NCBI GenBank assembly: GCA_029261835.1 | Contig: JAJDAO010000026.1 | Coordinates: 62,001-126,000, forward strand | Reading direction: 5' to 3' | From: Deltaproteobacteria bacterium | GTDB lineage: Bacteria > Myxococcota_A > UBA9160 > UBA4427 | DNA: 64,000 bases | Shown here: positions 52,032 through 60,418 of the stretch, piece after piece | Layout of the letters: each line of letters opens with the position of its first letter | Numbering within the stretch: position 1 is the first letter of the stretch | Translations under genes and position numbers: made by a program | The notes under the pieces: model-generated | The model's database searches: none | What the model saw: the letters and a program-made list of their open reading frames with translations, nothing else | Told to the model about the DNA's origin: nothing

Positions 52032-53162
52032 GCAAATCTCCTCGACCACCCCGTTCAAGCGCTCCACCGAGTCGACGAACTCCGTCAGCAGGTCCCGCAC
52101 CACGTCGCGACTGGTCTGCACGTGGTCGATCATGCCCACCACCTGGCCCACGGGATTGAACGCCACCTTCTGGGTCTGCTCAACACCCGCGTAGATGTGG
52201 GTGCGGCGCACCGCATCGAAGGTCACCATGCCCTGCATGGGCATGGGGAGGGGATCGGGATTCTCCGGCTTCTCCCACGCCTCGGTCCAGGTGTTGCGCA
52301 GCATGCGGCAGGGCTTACCGGTCCACGCACGCGAGCGCACCGTATCTTCGCTGGTGGCATCGAAGTAGGACTGCTTCTGCGCCAACTCCGCTTGGGCTTC
52401 CTCGACGGCGAGCCACAGGGATCCCGTCCACACACCCGCGGCTCCCATCGCCATGGAGGCCGCCATCTGGCGCCCGCACCCCACACCGCCTGCGGCCAGC
52501 ACCGGCGTCGGCGCCACGGCGTCGATCACCTGCGGCCACAGCACCAGGCTCCCCACGTCGCCCGTGTGTCCGCCGCCCTCGCTCCCCTGGGCGATGATGA
52601 TGTCGATGCCCGCCTCCTTGTGGCGCACGGCCTGCTTGACGCGCCCGCACAGAGCCGCCACCAGCCGTCCACTCGCGTGGATCTCGTCGATCACTCTGGC
52701 CGGCGGCGTGCCGAGTGCGTTGGCGATCATGACACACCGCTCGCGCTTCATCGCTTCGTCGAGGAGCGGACGAGCCGTCGCCATGGTCCAGCCCTGAAGA
52801 CCTCCCTGTGGCCCCTCATCATTGTGCATGGGGGGCACACCGTGATCGAGGAGAAGCCTATCCGCGAAGTCGCGGTGTTCCTGGCTGATCATGCCCCCAA
52901 GGCGCTCGAGCAGCTTCTCGGGATCGGACTCGTCCATGCCCTCGTACTTCTGGGGGATCACGATGTCCACCGCGTAGGACTTGTCGCCGATGTGCTCGTC
53001 GATCCAATCGAGCTCCTGTCGCAGTTGCTCGGCGGTGAACCCCACAGCGCCCAGCACACCGAGGCCACCGGCCTGGCTCACCGCCACGACCACATCGCGG
53101 CAGTGGGTGAACGCGAAGATCGGGACGTCGATCCCAAGCTCCCTACACAGGTCTTGATTCAT
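52029..53162 (-). CDS. nitronate monooxygenase / NPD-type flavoprotein
   Basis: A 377-residue FMN-dependent TIM-barrel protein. N-terminus LGIDVPIFAFTHCRDVVVAVSQAGGLGVLGAVGF; FMN-binding region IIAQGSEGGGHTGDVGSLVLWPQV (the EGGGHxG motif) and VLAAGGVGCGRQMAASMAMGAAGVWTGS. His in the EGGGHTG loop is the usual catalytic residue. It may oxidise alkyl nitronates or act as an enoyl-reductase-like flavoprotein in a degradation pathway. A scrap of a paralogue exists at 42950. It is followed by a TetR gene and is divergent from a crotonase pseudogene. Confidence 0.93.
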   Translation of the reverse strand: MNQDLCRELGIDVPIFAFTHCRDVVVAVSQAGGLGVLGAVGFTAEQLRQELDWIDEHIGDKSYAVDIVIPQKYEGMDESDPEKLLERLGGMISQEHRDFADRLLLDHGVPPMHNDEGPQGGLQGWTMATARPLLDEAMKRERCVMIANALGTPPARVIDEIHASGRLVAALCGRVKQAVRHKEAGIDIIIAQGSEGGGHTGDVGSLVLWPQVIDAVAPTPVLAAGGVGCGRQMAASMAMGAAGVWTGSLWLAVEEAQAELAQKQSYFDATSEDTVRSRAWTGKPCRMLRNTWTEAWEKPENPDPLPMPMQGMVTFDAVRRTHIYAGVEQTQKVAFNPVGQVVGMIDHVQTSRDVVRDLLTEFVDSVERLNGVVEEIC

Positions 53163-53250
53163 ATGAGTCTCCGAAGGCCGGGCGCCGCGCTGCCCTTGGC
53201 CGCCGATCTAGCGATGGACCGGAACGGCAGGGTGCGACGAGAAGTATAAG

Positions 53251-53272
53251 TTACAATATCTGTATGATGTAA
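53251..53272. promoter_or_regulatory. A+T-rich inverted repeat upstream of nitronate monooxygenase
   Basis: TTACA (53251-53255) and TGTAA (53268-53272) form short inverted arms around 12 bases in an A+T-rich patch between the divergent nitronate monooxygenase and crotonase remnant. A promoter or operator is likely here, but the arms are too short to be sure. Confidence 0.3.
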
Positions 53273-53337
53273 AGGTTATCATCCCGATGAGCGCCCGCCA
53301 GGGTGCCTCCGCTCGCGCGGAGAGAGGCCGAAGATCC

Positions 53338-53591
53338 ATGGACTACGGGGACATTCGCTTCGAGTTCGAGCGCGGCGTCGCGACGATCACGCTCTGGGCC
53401 ACGCCTATCGGCACTGCGACAGCGACGACGCCGTACGTGCCGTCATCCTCACGGGCGCGGGCCGGCCCTTCTGCGCGGGCGCCGACATGACGGCCGGCGC
53501 AGACACGTTCGCGATCCAGGGCAAGGAGGCGGAGGCCCTGGGCTTGGCGCTGCACTCGGTGCCCACAGACCAGGTGCTCTCGCCGAAGTGA
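53338..53591 (+). pseudogene. enoyl-CoA hydratase (crotonase) remnant with internal deletion
   Basis: From ATG 53338 the frame reads MDYGDIRFEFERGVATITL, the normal start of an enoyl-CoA hydratase. The next match, DDAVRAVILTGAGRPFCAGA followed by DMTAG, is in a different frame. About twenty codons that should lie between them (the NRPxxxNA region) are missing. The oxyanion-hole strand FCAGADM is present, but the gene ends soon after at VLSPK and a stop, far short of the usual 260 residues. A decayed gene, probably once divergently expressed with the nitronate monooxygenase. Confidence 0.8.
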
Positions 53592-54307
53592 GCGGCAAGG
53601 GCGTGCTGGCTGAAGACGCCTCGTATGGCGCTGAGAACGCGGCGCAACTGGCGCTTCATGGCAGCGATCATGGGATCCGAATCGCGTTCGGGAATCCGGA
53701 AATAGTAGCCGTTCGCGCGGGGCCGGATTTCTCGACGCAGGAGCCGGCCGCAAATGAACGCGCGCTCCTCACCGATGGTGAAGCGCCTGCCGCGCATGCG
53801 CTCCACAACGATCCCAACGGGGTCACCGAGTCTTGCGTTGTATTCAACGAGCGCGTCGCCGCTCTGCACGAATACGCTCTGGCCGAGGCGCGAGGCCATC
53901 GCAATCTCGCGAAAGGCCGGGGCGCTTGGCGGTTTGTCAATGGCCGAATCACGCGTGATAGCGCCGGCCTTCGACGCGGGGATGTCGGTGATGCCGACGC
54001 GCATGTCGTAGCGAGCGTCTTCGACAATCCCATCCGCTGTATGGTCGACCGTATACACCCGGATGACACCGTCCTCGATTTCGACGAAGCGGCTGTGACG
54101 ATCGCCATCGCGCGTGACTCGGCCCAGTACGCCGGTGTGTACGAATAGGCAATCTCCGACCAGCGACGTCGCGCCGGGCGCGGATTGGCCCAGGTGGTTG
54201 TGCGCGGAAAAACAGAGGCGTACCTGAGGATGATCCGACAGCAGATCGACGAAGCGCTCCGGTCGATCCGAGTGATTGGAGCTATAGGCAGTCGGGACTG
54301 GATCCAC
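53592..54307 (-). pseudogene. metallophosphoesterase C-terminal fragment
   Basis: The frame reads SSNHSDRPERFVDLLSDHPQ and then VRLCFSAHNHLGQ, the (G)HxH motif at the end of calcineurin-like phosphoesterases, followed by DCLFVHTGVLGRV and strand-rich sequence to about IPERDSDPM. The N-terminal half with the first metal ligands is missing; upstream of GTG 54307 no matching frame is found. The last part of the track frame runs antisense through the crotonase remnant and is not real. Most likely a truncated, non-functional gene. The normal Gly of GHxH is Ala here (SAHNHLG). Confidence 0.6.
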
Positions 54308-54418
54308 TCAACGCACGGCCGCAAGATCGAAAGGGCAGTCGAACTGCGAGAGCAGGGGACCGGGATCTACATCCTGTCAGAGGAGTATTGGGCAGACTCT
54401 ATCCGCACCGTCTTGTAG
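54185..54418 (+). pseudogene. possible C-terminal fragment of an unknown protein
   Basis: The last 40 codons read GSRDWIHSTHGRKIERAVEL and then REQGTGIYILSEEYWADSI, a protein-like sequence that faintly resembles the end of a BRCT domain (SKIEKA...GI.ILSEE). The first half lies antisense to the phosphoesterase fragment and is probably not coding. If real, it is the remaining tail of a lost gene. Low confidence in any name. Confidence 0.25.
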
Positions 54419-54629
54419 GACGATCCGCAGTCTTCAGCCCCGAGCCACTGGTTCGAAGAATCGGGCCTTCTGCGCTAAGAGACGCTTCCGCGGGTCTGGC
54501 ATCCCGAGATAGCTCACGCAAACGTCCCTTTGGAGACGCAATCTCGGCGGGGTGTCCTTTGGTGTGAGTCGGCGTTCCGGGGTAGGCGGCGGCTGAGACG
54601 CCCTGGCCGGCGCCGATCAGTGCAGCCGG

Positions 54630-56771
54630 TCAGGTCGCCTGCGCGTGCGCTCGCCTCCGTAGCACTGCCAGGGTCAGCAAGGCACAGGCGGCGAGGAGGC
54701 CCCCGCTCGGTTCGGGAACTGGCTCGCCCGGCCACCGCATGATCCACGCGGAGGTCGACCGGCCGGGTGATAGTCCCCAGCCGACCAGAACGCGCCCGTC
54801 TCCCGAAGAACCGAAAGCAGCAGTTGTGATCCAGGGACCCAAGGGCTCAGCACCGAGATCGAACCCAGCCTCGGCTAGGGCCTCGTCGAGTGGGCGAAGC
54901 ACGCCGCCCTCCTCCCAGAGCGCAGCATTGCTCCCCCACAGCCTCGACCACGCGCTGACTCTGGCAGTATCGCCACTCGTAGCAGTGATCTGGAGCCGCG
55001 GGGCACTGAAGAGAATCTCAACTGCCGGATCGGTGCCCCCGAACGTCCACCGTACCGCATCGTGTATCGGCGCGTCCCACTCCCCTAAGACGCCCACAAT
55101 CATTGTTCCATCGGTACTCACGCGATCTGCACTGCCGCTGGTACTCGACAGTACTTCGATGCCGCCCGCGGCAGTCCATCGGTACGGGTGGCCGAGATTC
55201 GTCTGCCCCACAACGATCCCGCCATCCGCGGAAACGTCCCGAGCATCGGCGGCATATTCAGCCTCCGGCGTCTCACCCATGGTCTGCATCTGCTGCCCAG
55301 CATTCCAGCGAAAGGCCTCGAAACCTCGTGCGCTCCGGCTCGTACCCACGACCACGAGACCGTCGACAGAGACCGCCTTCGCGATGCTGAAGAAGCTGCC
55401 GCCCGGCAGATCCCCCAGGCCCACCATGCCGTCCGCGCTGCTCCAGCGAAAGGCTTCGCGGCCAGCGCCGGATTCACCGCCCCCGACAATCACCGAACCA
55501 TCGCTCGATGCCGCCCACGCTTCGCTCCAGAACTCGCCACCAGGAAGGTCACCGAGTGCCAGCAGACCCGATTCCTCACTCCAGAGAAACGCTTCGTCGA
55601 TCCCGTTCGCCGACGAACTTTCTCCGACCACGACACGCCCGTCGAAAGAAACGCCGAGGGCAGCGCTCCACGTCTCCCCCCCAGGCAGATCACCAAGCCC
55701 CTGAAAGAGTGCTCCCGTGTCGGGGTTGTTGTTCACACCGTCGGGGATCAGGCGGATGATGCCGCCTTCGAGGTGGACAGGGACGCTGAGCCTCTGACCG
55801 AACGCTTCGCCATTCGGCAGCACACCCAGGAGATAGCCGTCCTCCGCGAGTTCACCGTACGGAACGGTACGAAGACGCGTCAGCGGCGGCCCTGACAGCA
55901 TCGTGAAGTGGCGACCCGCAATCTCGATCACGCCTCCATGGAACGCCGTGAGCTTGACTTCGAGCCCCAATATTTCTGGCGGAAATCCAGCACCGAGTGA
56001 GCCGCTCGCGATGCTGAGTGTCGAATTCGTGGATACCCATACGTGTCCTGACAGATCACCGCCGGTCACGGACATATGAGACGACTGCTCCAGCATAATC
56101 TCGCACGGAGACACATCCCCAACCCGTCCTCCGGACAACCTGACTGTCGCGCCCTTCATCCTCGCCTTGTACGAACAGTCGACGACCCCCCCGAAGACAT
56201 CGAGTTCCAGACCCGACGAATGCCGTGGCAGCCTTAGCTCACCACCGTCGAGCCGAACCACAGCCGGCACGTCAAAGCCCCAGCTGAGATCCACATCGCC
56301 TCCGGTCACGGCAATTCGGGGAGAGCCCGCGTGAGGATAGAACGCAGCCGAACCATTCTTCACCTCCACCTGGACACTGCCTTGTAGTAAGACGCTGCAG
56401 GTGAGCGCCGCGTCGAGCACGAATGACGCTTCGTCGAAGAGATTGACGGAGAGCCCTGAATGGGGAGGCGATGCACTGCCTGCGCTTCCTCCACTGACCG
56501 AAAACGACGAATCCTGATACACAGCGACCCAATCAAGCACAGCATCGTCCACCATCTCTACATGCGTGGGCGTCGCGGAGCTGCAAGGAGGCCGACGGGC
56601 ACAGCCCAGATTCGCGATCTCTAGCAGCTCTTCTGCTAGCGAATCATCGTCAATCACATTGGTTGGATTCGGCGGCGCCAGTCCGTTGTTGATGAGCGTC
56701 GCACCAGCCTCCCCTGAGAGCCAGGCCAGGAATGCGAGCTGCACCAGAGCGCAGGCCAGCCAACTTCTCAT
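54630..56771 (-). CDS. PEP-CTERM protein with HAF-type repeats
   Basis: A 713-residue exported protein with signal peptide SWLACALVQLAFLAWLSGEAGA. The first half is beta-solenoid-like (SGGRVGDVSPCEIML, SVTGGDLSGHVWVSTNSTLS). Residues from about 355 to 640 hold HAF repeats: LGDLPGGETWSAALGVSFDG then VVVGESSSANGIDEAFLWS, repeated four or more times with variation. The C-terminus is VPEPSGGLLAACALLTLAVL plus RRRAHA, a PEP-CTERM sorting tail. It is expected to be secreted and anchored on the outer surface by an exosortase encoded elsewhere. Role probably structural or in biofilm matrix. Confidence 0.9.
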   Translation of the reverse strand: MRSWLACALVQLAFLAWLSGEAGATLINNGLAPPNPTNVIDDDSLAEELLEIANLGCARRPPCSSATPTHVEMVDDAVLDWVAVYQDSSFSVSGGSAGSASPPHSGLSVNLFDEASFVLDAALTCSVLLQGSVQVEVKNGSAAFYPHAGSPRIAVTGGDVDLSWGFDVPAVVRLDGGELRLPRHSSGLELDVFGGVVDCSYKARMKGATVRLSGGRVGDVSPCEIMLEQSSHMSVTGGDLSGHVWVSTNSTLSIASGSLGAGFPPEILGLEVKLTAFHGGVIEIAGRHFTMLSGPPLTRLRTVPYGELAEDGYLLGVLPNGEAFGQRLSVPVHLEGGIIRLIPDGVNNNPDTGALFQGLGDLPGGETWSAALGVSFDGRVVVGESSSANGIDEAFLWSEESGLLALGDLPGGEFWSEAWAASSDGSVIVGGGESGAGREAFRWSSADGMVGLGDLPGGSFFSIAKAVSVDGLVVVGTSRSARGFEAFRWNAGQQMQTMGETPEAEYAADARDVSADGGIVVGQTNLGHPYRWTAAGGIEVLSSTSGSADRVSTDGTMIVGVLGEWDAPIHDAVRWTFGGTDPAVEILFSAPRLQITATSGDTARVSAWSRLWGSNAALWEEGGVLRPLDEALAEAGFDLGAEPLGPWITTAAFGSSGDGRVLVGWGLSPGRSTSAWIMRWPGEPVPEPSGGLLAACALLTLAVLRRRAHAQAT

Positions 56772-56814
56772 GATCCCCCCTCGCCCGGAATCTAACCGTT
56801 CGCTTGAACCGGCG

Positions 56815-57372
56815 TCACCCCGCCCCCCGTCTCACCAGCCCGTCCACCTCGCCCGCAAACTGCTCCGGCCGATTGTAGACTTCCGACCCCGCAAACCGCA
56901 CATCCCGAAACCCCTCTGCCACCATCGCCCGGTCGCGCCGCTTGTTGCTGGCCGCCTGAAATCGAGTCTCCTCATGGAACGCATGGCCGTCGACCTCGAC
57001 AATCAAGGGAGAGCGTAGGGGACGTCTCTTGTCGTAGGCCTCGACCAGGTAGACGAAGAAGTCCGCCCGGTACCGAGCCCCTTCGGTGTAAACGGCCTTC
57101 TGCGGCTCAACCACTACGCCGTAGCGACCCCGCCGAACGTGCCCTCCTCGCGTTTGGCGTGCATCCCGTAGCGATTCTCCGCCGCCTTGCAGTGCCACAG
57201 GCTCCAGAGGGACATCAACATCACCTGCTCGATGGGGGGCGTTCCAGGAACTGCTCCACCTCCCGCCGCTCCCGGTCCAGGGACGTTGGGGCCACTTTCG
57301 AGGCGCCAACGTCGACGTCCTTCGGTCCTGCTCGAGAGTCGATGAACTCCTTATCGCGTTCGATCCCGGTTT
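56815..57372 (-). pseudogene. DUF559-like endonuclease-fold gene broken by frameshifts
   Basis: Three frames join into one plausible protein: IERDKEFIDSRAGPKDVDVG...EVEQFLER, then PPIEQVMLMSLWSLWHCKAA...KREEGTFGG, then RYGVVVEPQKAVYTEGARYR and ADFFVYLV...LIVEVDGHAFHEET. The last part has the D...ExD pattern and the helix of DUF559/Vsr-like nucleases. The first shift is at a run of six Gs (57234-57239), the second near 57130. No full-length frame exists, so it is decayed unless the shifts are sequencing errors. The true start could not be placed. Confidence 0.65.
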
Positions 57373-57942
57373 CCAGCCAATGAACACATCGATGTAAGGG
57401 CGATCAATGCAGCAACAAGCACGTGCGAGGATCCCGACATCGCTGGAATCGGAGTCGGAAACTGTGCGATTTCAACGAAATCCCAATCGATAGCTGTGAA
57501 ACTCGGAGGTATCGACCGAAACGAACACGGTCGGAGGGTACGCGCGCAGACTCACGCCACCCGCGACGACGAACAACGCATAGCGGTGAGCACCATCCTA
57601 GGCTTGTATGAATCCACCAGTACCCGCGTTGCTCAGCAGCTGGAATCGCGTCTCGATGACTGTAACGAGCGCCGAGCTGAGAGACCCTCCGGTATTGGCG
57701 GAGTTGGGAAACCCGTAGCTCGAATTCCCATTGCTTGAAAGAGTGCTCTGCTTCAGCAAGCCCCCCGCCACCGAGTACAGTGCGGCCTCCGAGTTCCCGG
57801 AGTTCGTAAAGAACTCGACGTCGGCCTCCGCGGAGGGCAAGACGCCGTCCACGTCGAAATCTAGGTGCTTGATGATCTGAGGATGCGCCATCGATGGAGC
57901 GAGCACGATGGCGAAGAACAGCAGAGCGAAAGAGCGACGCAC
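57351..57942 (-). pseudogene. secreted PEP-CTERM-like protein gene with in-frame stop and frameshift
   Basis: It begins MRRSFALLFFAIVLAPSMAHPQ (signal peptide) and continues with LDFDVDGVLPSAEADVEFFT, a LamG-like beta-domain start. A TAG at 57598-57600 stops the frame after GGFIQA. The same frame then goes on protein-like, HRYALFVVAGGVSLRAYPPT then VDTSEFHSYRLGF, to a TGA. A +1 shift gives FPTPIPAMSGSSHVLVAALI and ALTSMCSLAGNRDRTR, a typical sorting tail (PIPA motif, hydrophobic helix, basic end). The gene therefore looks whole in content but carries one stop and one shift. Stop-codon readthrough is possible but decay is more likely. Confidence 0.6.
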
Positions 57943-58206
57943 GAGGCAACACCTCCCCGCGTCACACTGTCATACGCATGATTGTGCGTCAAGCACCAAG
58001 GTCCGGAGCCCAGCACTTTCCGTGTAGCCAACGCAGTCCGGAAACTCGCTGACCAGACAACTTGTTTCTCAGTAGACGGACGAGCAACCGCTTGGCGCCC
58101 ACGGCCAGGACGCGCCCCCTCCCGTCACCCCGTCTCCGATACCGGGCCCGGTTAAAGCGGGGCGTCTTGACGTCTGGGCCGCACCACCCTGTCTTGGGTC
58201 AGGCTC

Positions 58207-59967
58207 CTAGTCCACAAGGCCGGTACCGGGGGCGCGAACCTTCGGAAGCTGGCGTTCCAACTCGGTGATGATCGCGTTCGCACGCCCAAGTTCGGAGTTC
58301 GTCAATAGACTTCGCATCTTTCTCTGGACCCTGATCGCGCTGTCGTTTCCGGAGGAAGCGCAGATGGTCATCCATGCGTAAGCGAGCTCGGGTTCTGGCC
58401 GACCAGTTACCGCATCGAAGTAGAGGCGCGACAGTTCATACTGCGCCATGGCGTGTCCGAGCCGTGAAGCTCGGTCGAGTAGCGAAACCGCCATCTCTGT
58501 GTCCCGCGCAACGCCGTTTCCCTTCAGATGAAGTCGCGATAACCCGACCATCGCCGGTGTATTCCCCGCCTCAACGGCCAGGCGATAAAGCCGAGCTGCC
58601 TCCGTGTAGTCGACCTCCAGGTACTCTCCGTAGTGGTACTCTTCAGCCAGCAATGCGAGAGCCACTGACTGGCCCCGATCTGCCGCTCGGCGCAGCCACT
58701 CGAGCGACACATCCTTGCTCTGTGGAACGCCGTTCCCGGTTGCGTACAGCCGAGCCAACATCATCTGCGCTTTCGCGTAGCCCTGCTCTGCCGCCAACAG
58801 AAACCACCTCAAGGCACTATCAAGATCTTGTTCTTGGGCATGGCCGTAGAGCAGCAGAGTGGCCTGGGTGTATTGCGCTGAGGCGAGCCCCGCATTCGCA
58901 GCTTGATCGATCAGCCGGGCCGCCTCTACGGTGTCGCGCTCGACTCCCGCTCCCTTCAGCTTCAACAGTGCCAGTCCCAGCATGCCGACTGGTTCCCCTG
59001 CGGTGGCGGCTTTCTCATACCACTGGGCGGCTACCTGCAAGTCAGAATCTACGGCGAGCCCCTTCTCGTACGCGTTGCCAAGCGCAGCATATCCGAGTGG
59101 AATTCCTTGTTCAGCTGCGCTCCGAAACCACTTCAGGGCGTCGGCGTCGCTCGACTCAACGCCGAGTCCTCGCTGATACGCACGCCCAAGAGCGGCTTGA
59201 GCGACACCCAGCCCGTTCTCGGCTGCAATCGTGAGCCATTTGAATGCTTGCCCTGGATCGACGGGAAGCCCCCAACCCAGCTCGTACGCCACGGCGAGCT
59301 TTGTTTGCGCAAGAGGGCTCCCACGCCGCGCCGCATCCTGGAGGAGCCGGGCTGCCTCTTCATGATCGACCTCTCCGCCACGCCCTTCCTGCAAGAGGTC
59401 TGCTAGAGCAACCTGCGACTCCAGGGAGCCAGCTTCGCTGGCCGTTCGAAGCCAGCGGCGAGCCTGCGCCTCGTCTTGCCTGACACCCGCCCCGTTGGCG
59501 TACGCCGCGGCGAGATTGTGCATCCCATGCGGATTTCCTGCCTCCGCCGCTTCTACAAAGAGCGCCGCTGCCGCCTCCAAGTCTTGATGTACTCCGAGCC
59601 CGTGCTGCAGATGGACGCCGTAGTCGTTCTTCGCCTGGACTACCCCGGATTCGGCTGCGCGACGGTACCAGTCGGTGGCCGTGACAATGCTCTTCGCCAC
59701 CCCAACTCCATTCTTGTACGCAACGCCAAGCTCGTACTGCGCTGGTCCATATCCCGCTAGCGCGGCTGCTCGCAGCAGTTCGATCCCTCGAGTCTCGTCT
59801 TTCGCAACACCGATGCCGTACAGGAACGCGTGCCCCAGTTCGGCCCGCGCAATCAGGCCCCGATCGACGCCCGTACCTTGAGGGGTGCTCGAGGCACATC
59901 CGATCGCCATGGCCAGGACCAGAAGGAGCGCCCGAACAGCCGCTCCAGAGCTTGATGCACGAATCAT
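58207..59967 (-). CDS. Sel1-repeat lipoprotein
   Basis: About 586 residues from ATG 59967 (track start 60015 is likely too early). The N-terminus SSGAAVRALLLVLAMAIGC is a signal peptide with a lipobox-like AIGC, so it is probably a lipoprotein. The rest is about fourteen Sel1-like repeats of 36 residues, for example AQYELGVAYKNGVGVAKSIV, AMVGLSRLHLKGNGVARDTE and AQTKLAVAYELGWGLPVDPG, each with the G-x-G-V turn. Sel1 proteins act as scaffolds for protein complexes at the envelope. No operon partner is evident, and partner genes are not known. Confidence 0.9.
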   Translation of the reverse strand: MIRASSSGAAVRALLLVLAMAIGCASSTPQGTGVDRGLIARAELGHAFLYGIGVAKDETRGIELLRAAALAGYGPAQYELGVAYKNGVGVAKSIVTATDWYRRAAESGVVQAKNDYGVHLQHGLGVHQDLEAAAALFVEAAEAGNPHGMHNLAAAYANGAGVRQDEAQARRWLRTASEAGSLESQVALADLLQEGRGGEVDHEEAARLLQDAARRGSPLAQTKLAVAYELGWGLPVDPGQAFKWLTIAAENGLGVAQAALGRAYQRGLGVESSDADALKWFRSAAEQGIPLGYAALGNAYEKGLAVDSDLQVAAQWYEKAATAGEPVGMLGLALLKLKGAGVERDTVEAARLIDQAANAGLASAQYTQATLLLYGHAQEQDLDSALRWFLLAAEQGYAKAQMMLARLYATGNGVPQSKDVSLEWLRRAADRGQSVALALLAEEYHYGEYLEVDYTEAARLYRLAVEAGNTPAMVGLSRLHLKGNGVARDTEMAVSLLDRASRLGHAMAQYELSRLYFDAVTGRPEPELAYAWMTICASSGNDSAIRVQRKMRSLLTNSELGRANAIITELERQLPKVRAPGTGLVD

Positions 59968-60015
59968 TGAAGATGTCTCCACAATTCCGGGCGAAGGGAA
60001 CGGTAGGCAAGACAA

Positions 60016-60418
60016 CGCTCGGTTTCAGCAGCAGGATCGGCTGTCGCGCTGCGGCAATCGGAATCGATGGCGACGCTCCTTCTCTGCCTCATTGGCCTGC
60101 GGCTGGGATCGATGGACGAATGGCGGCTAGCGGCATGGCGCCCTCAATCGCACCCTCGACACAGCTGTGAACCTCGATCATGCACCGGAGCCTTGATGCG
60201 ACTGATCCGCCGCCTCCTTCTCACTGTCCTGCTCGCCCCTCCTTCGCGAGCCCAGTTGCCAGCGACGGTGCACACACGAGAGTCATTTGCGGGACGAATG
60301 CCAAGATACTCACGCGCAAGGCGCCGATCTATCCCGGGAAGGATCTCGCTCCCGGAGGGAGGGGCGGGGTCATCGTCAGTGATGTCGTTGGAAACAACGG
60401 CACCGTCCGCGAGCGAGG
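60016..60418. pseudogene. decayed region, possible TonB C-terminal-type remnant
   Basis: A frame from ATG 60196 starts MRLIRRLLLTVLLAPPSRAQLP, like a signal peptide, but soon loses sense. Another frame holds AKILTRKAPIYPGKDLAPGG followed by GVIVSDVVGNNGTVRE, which resembles the TonB C-terminal pattern (APxYPxxA...G..V.V.VxxxGxV). The two are not in frame. I read it as the ruin of a small secreted TonB-like protein gene; support is modest. Confidence 0.35.

Noticed and set aside
51216-53249. 677-codon plus-strand frame across TetR and nitronate monooxygenase genes
   Set aside because: Antisense through two well-supported genes, His/Arg/Gly-rich, no fold; typical GC-driven shadow.
53405-53591. 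C-terminal part of the minus-strand phosphoesterase frame
   Set aside because: It runs antisense through the crotonase remnant and loses phosphoesterase character, so it is not counted as part of the fragment.
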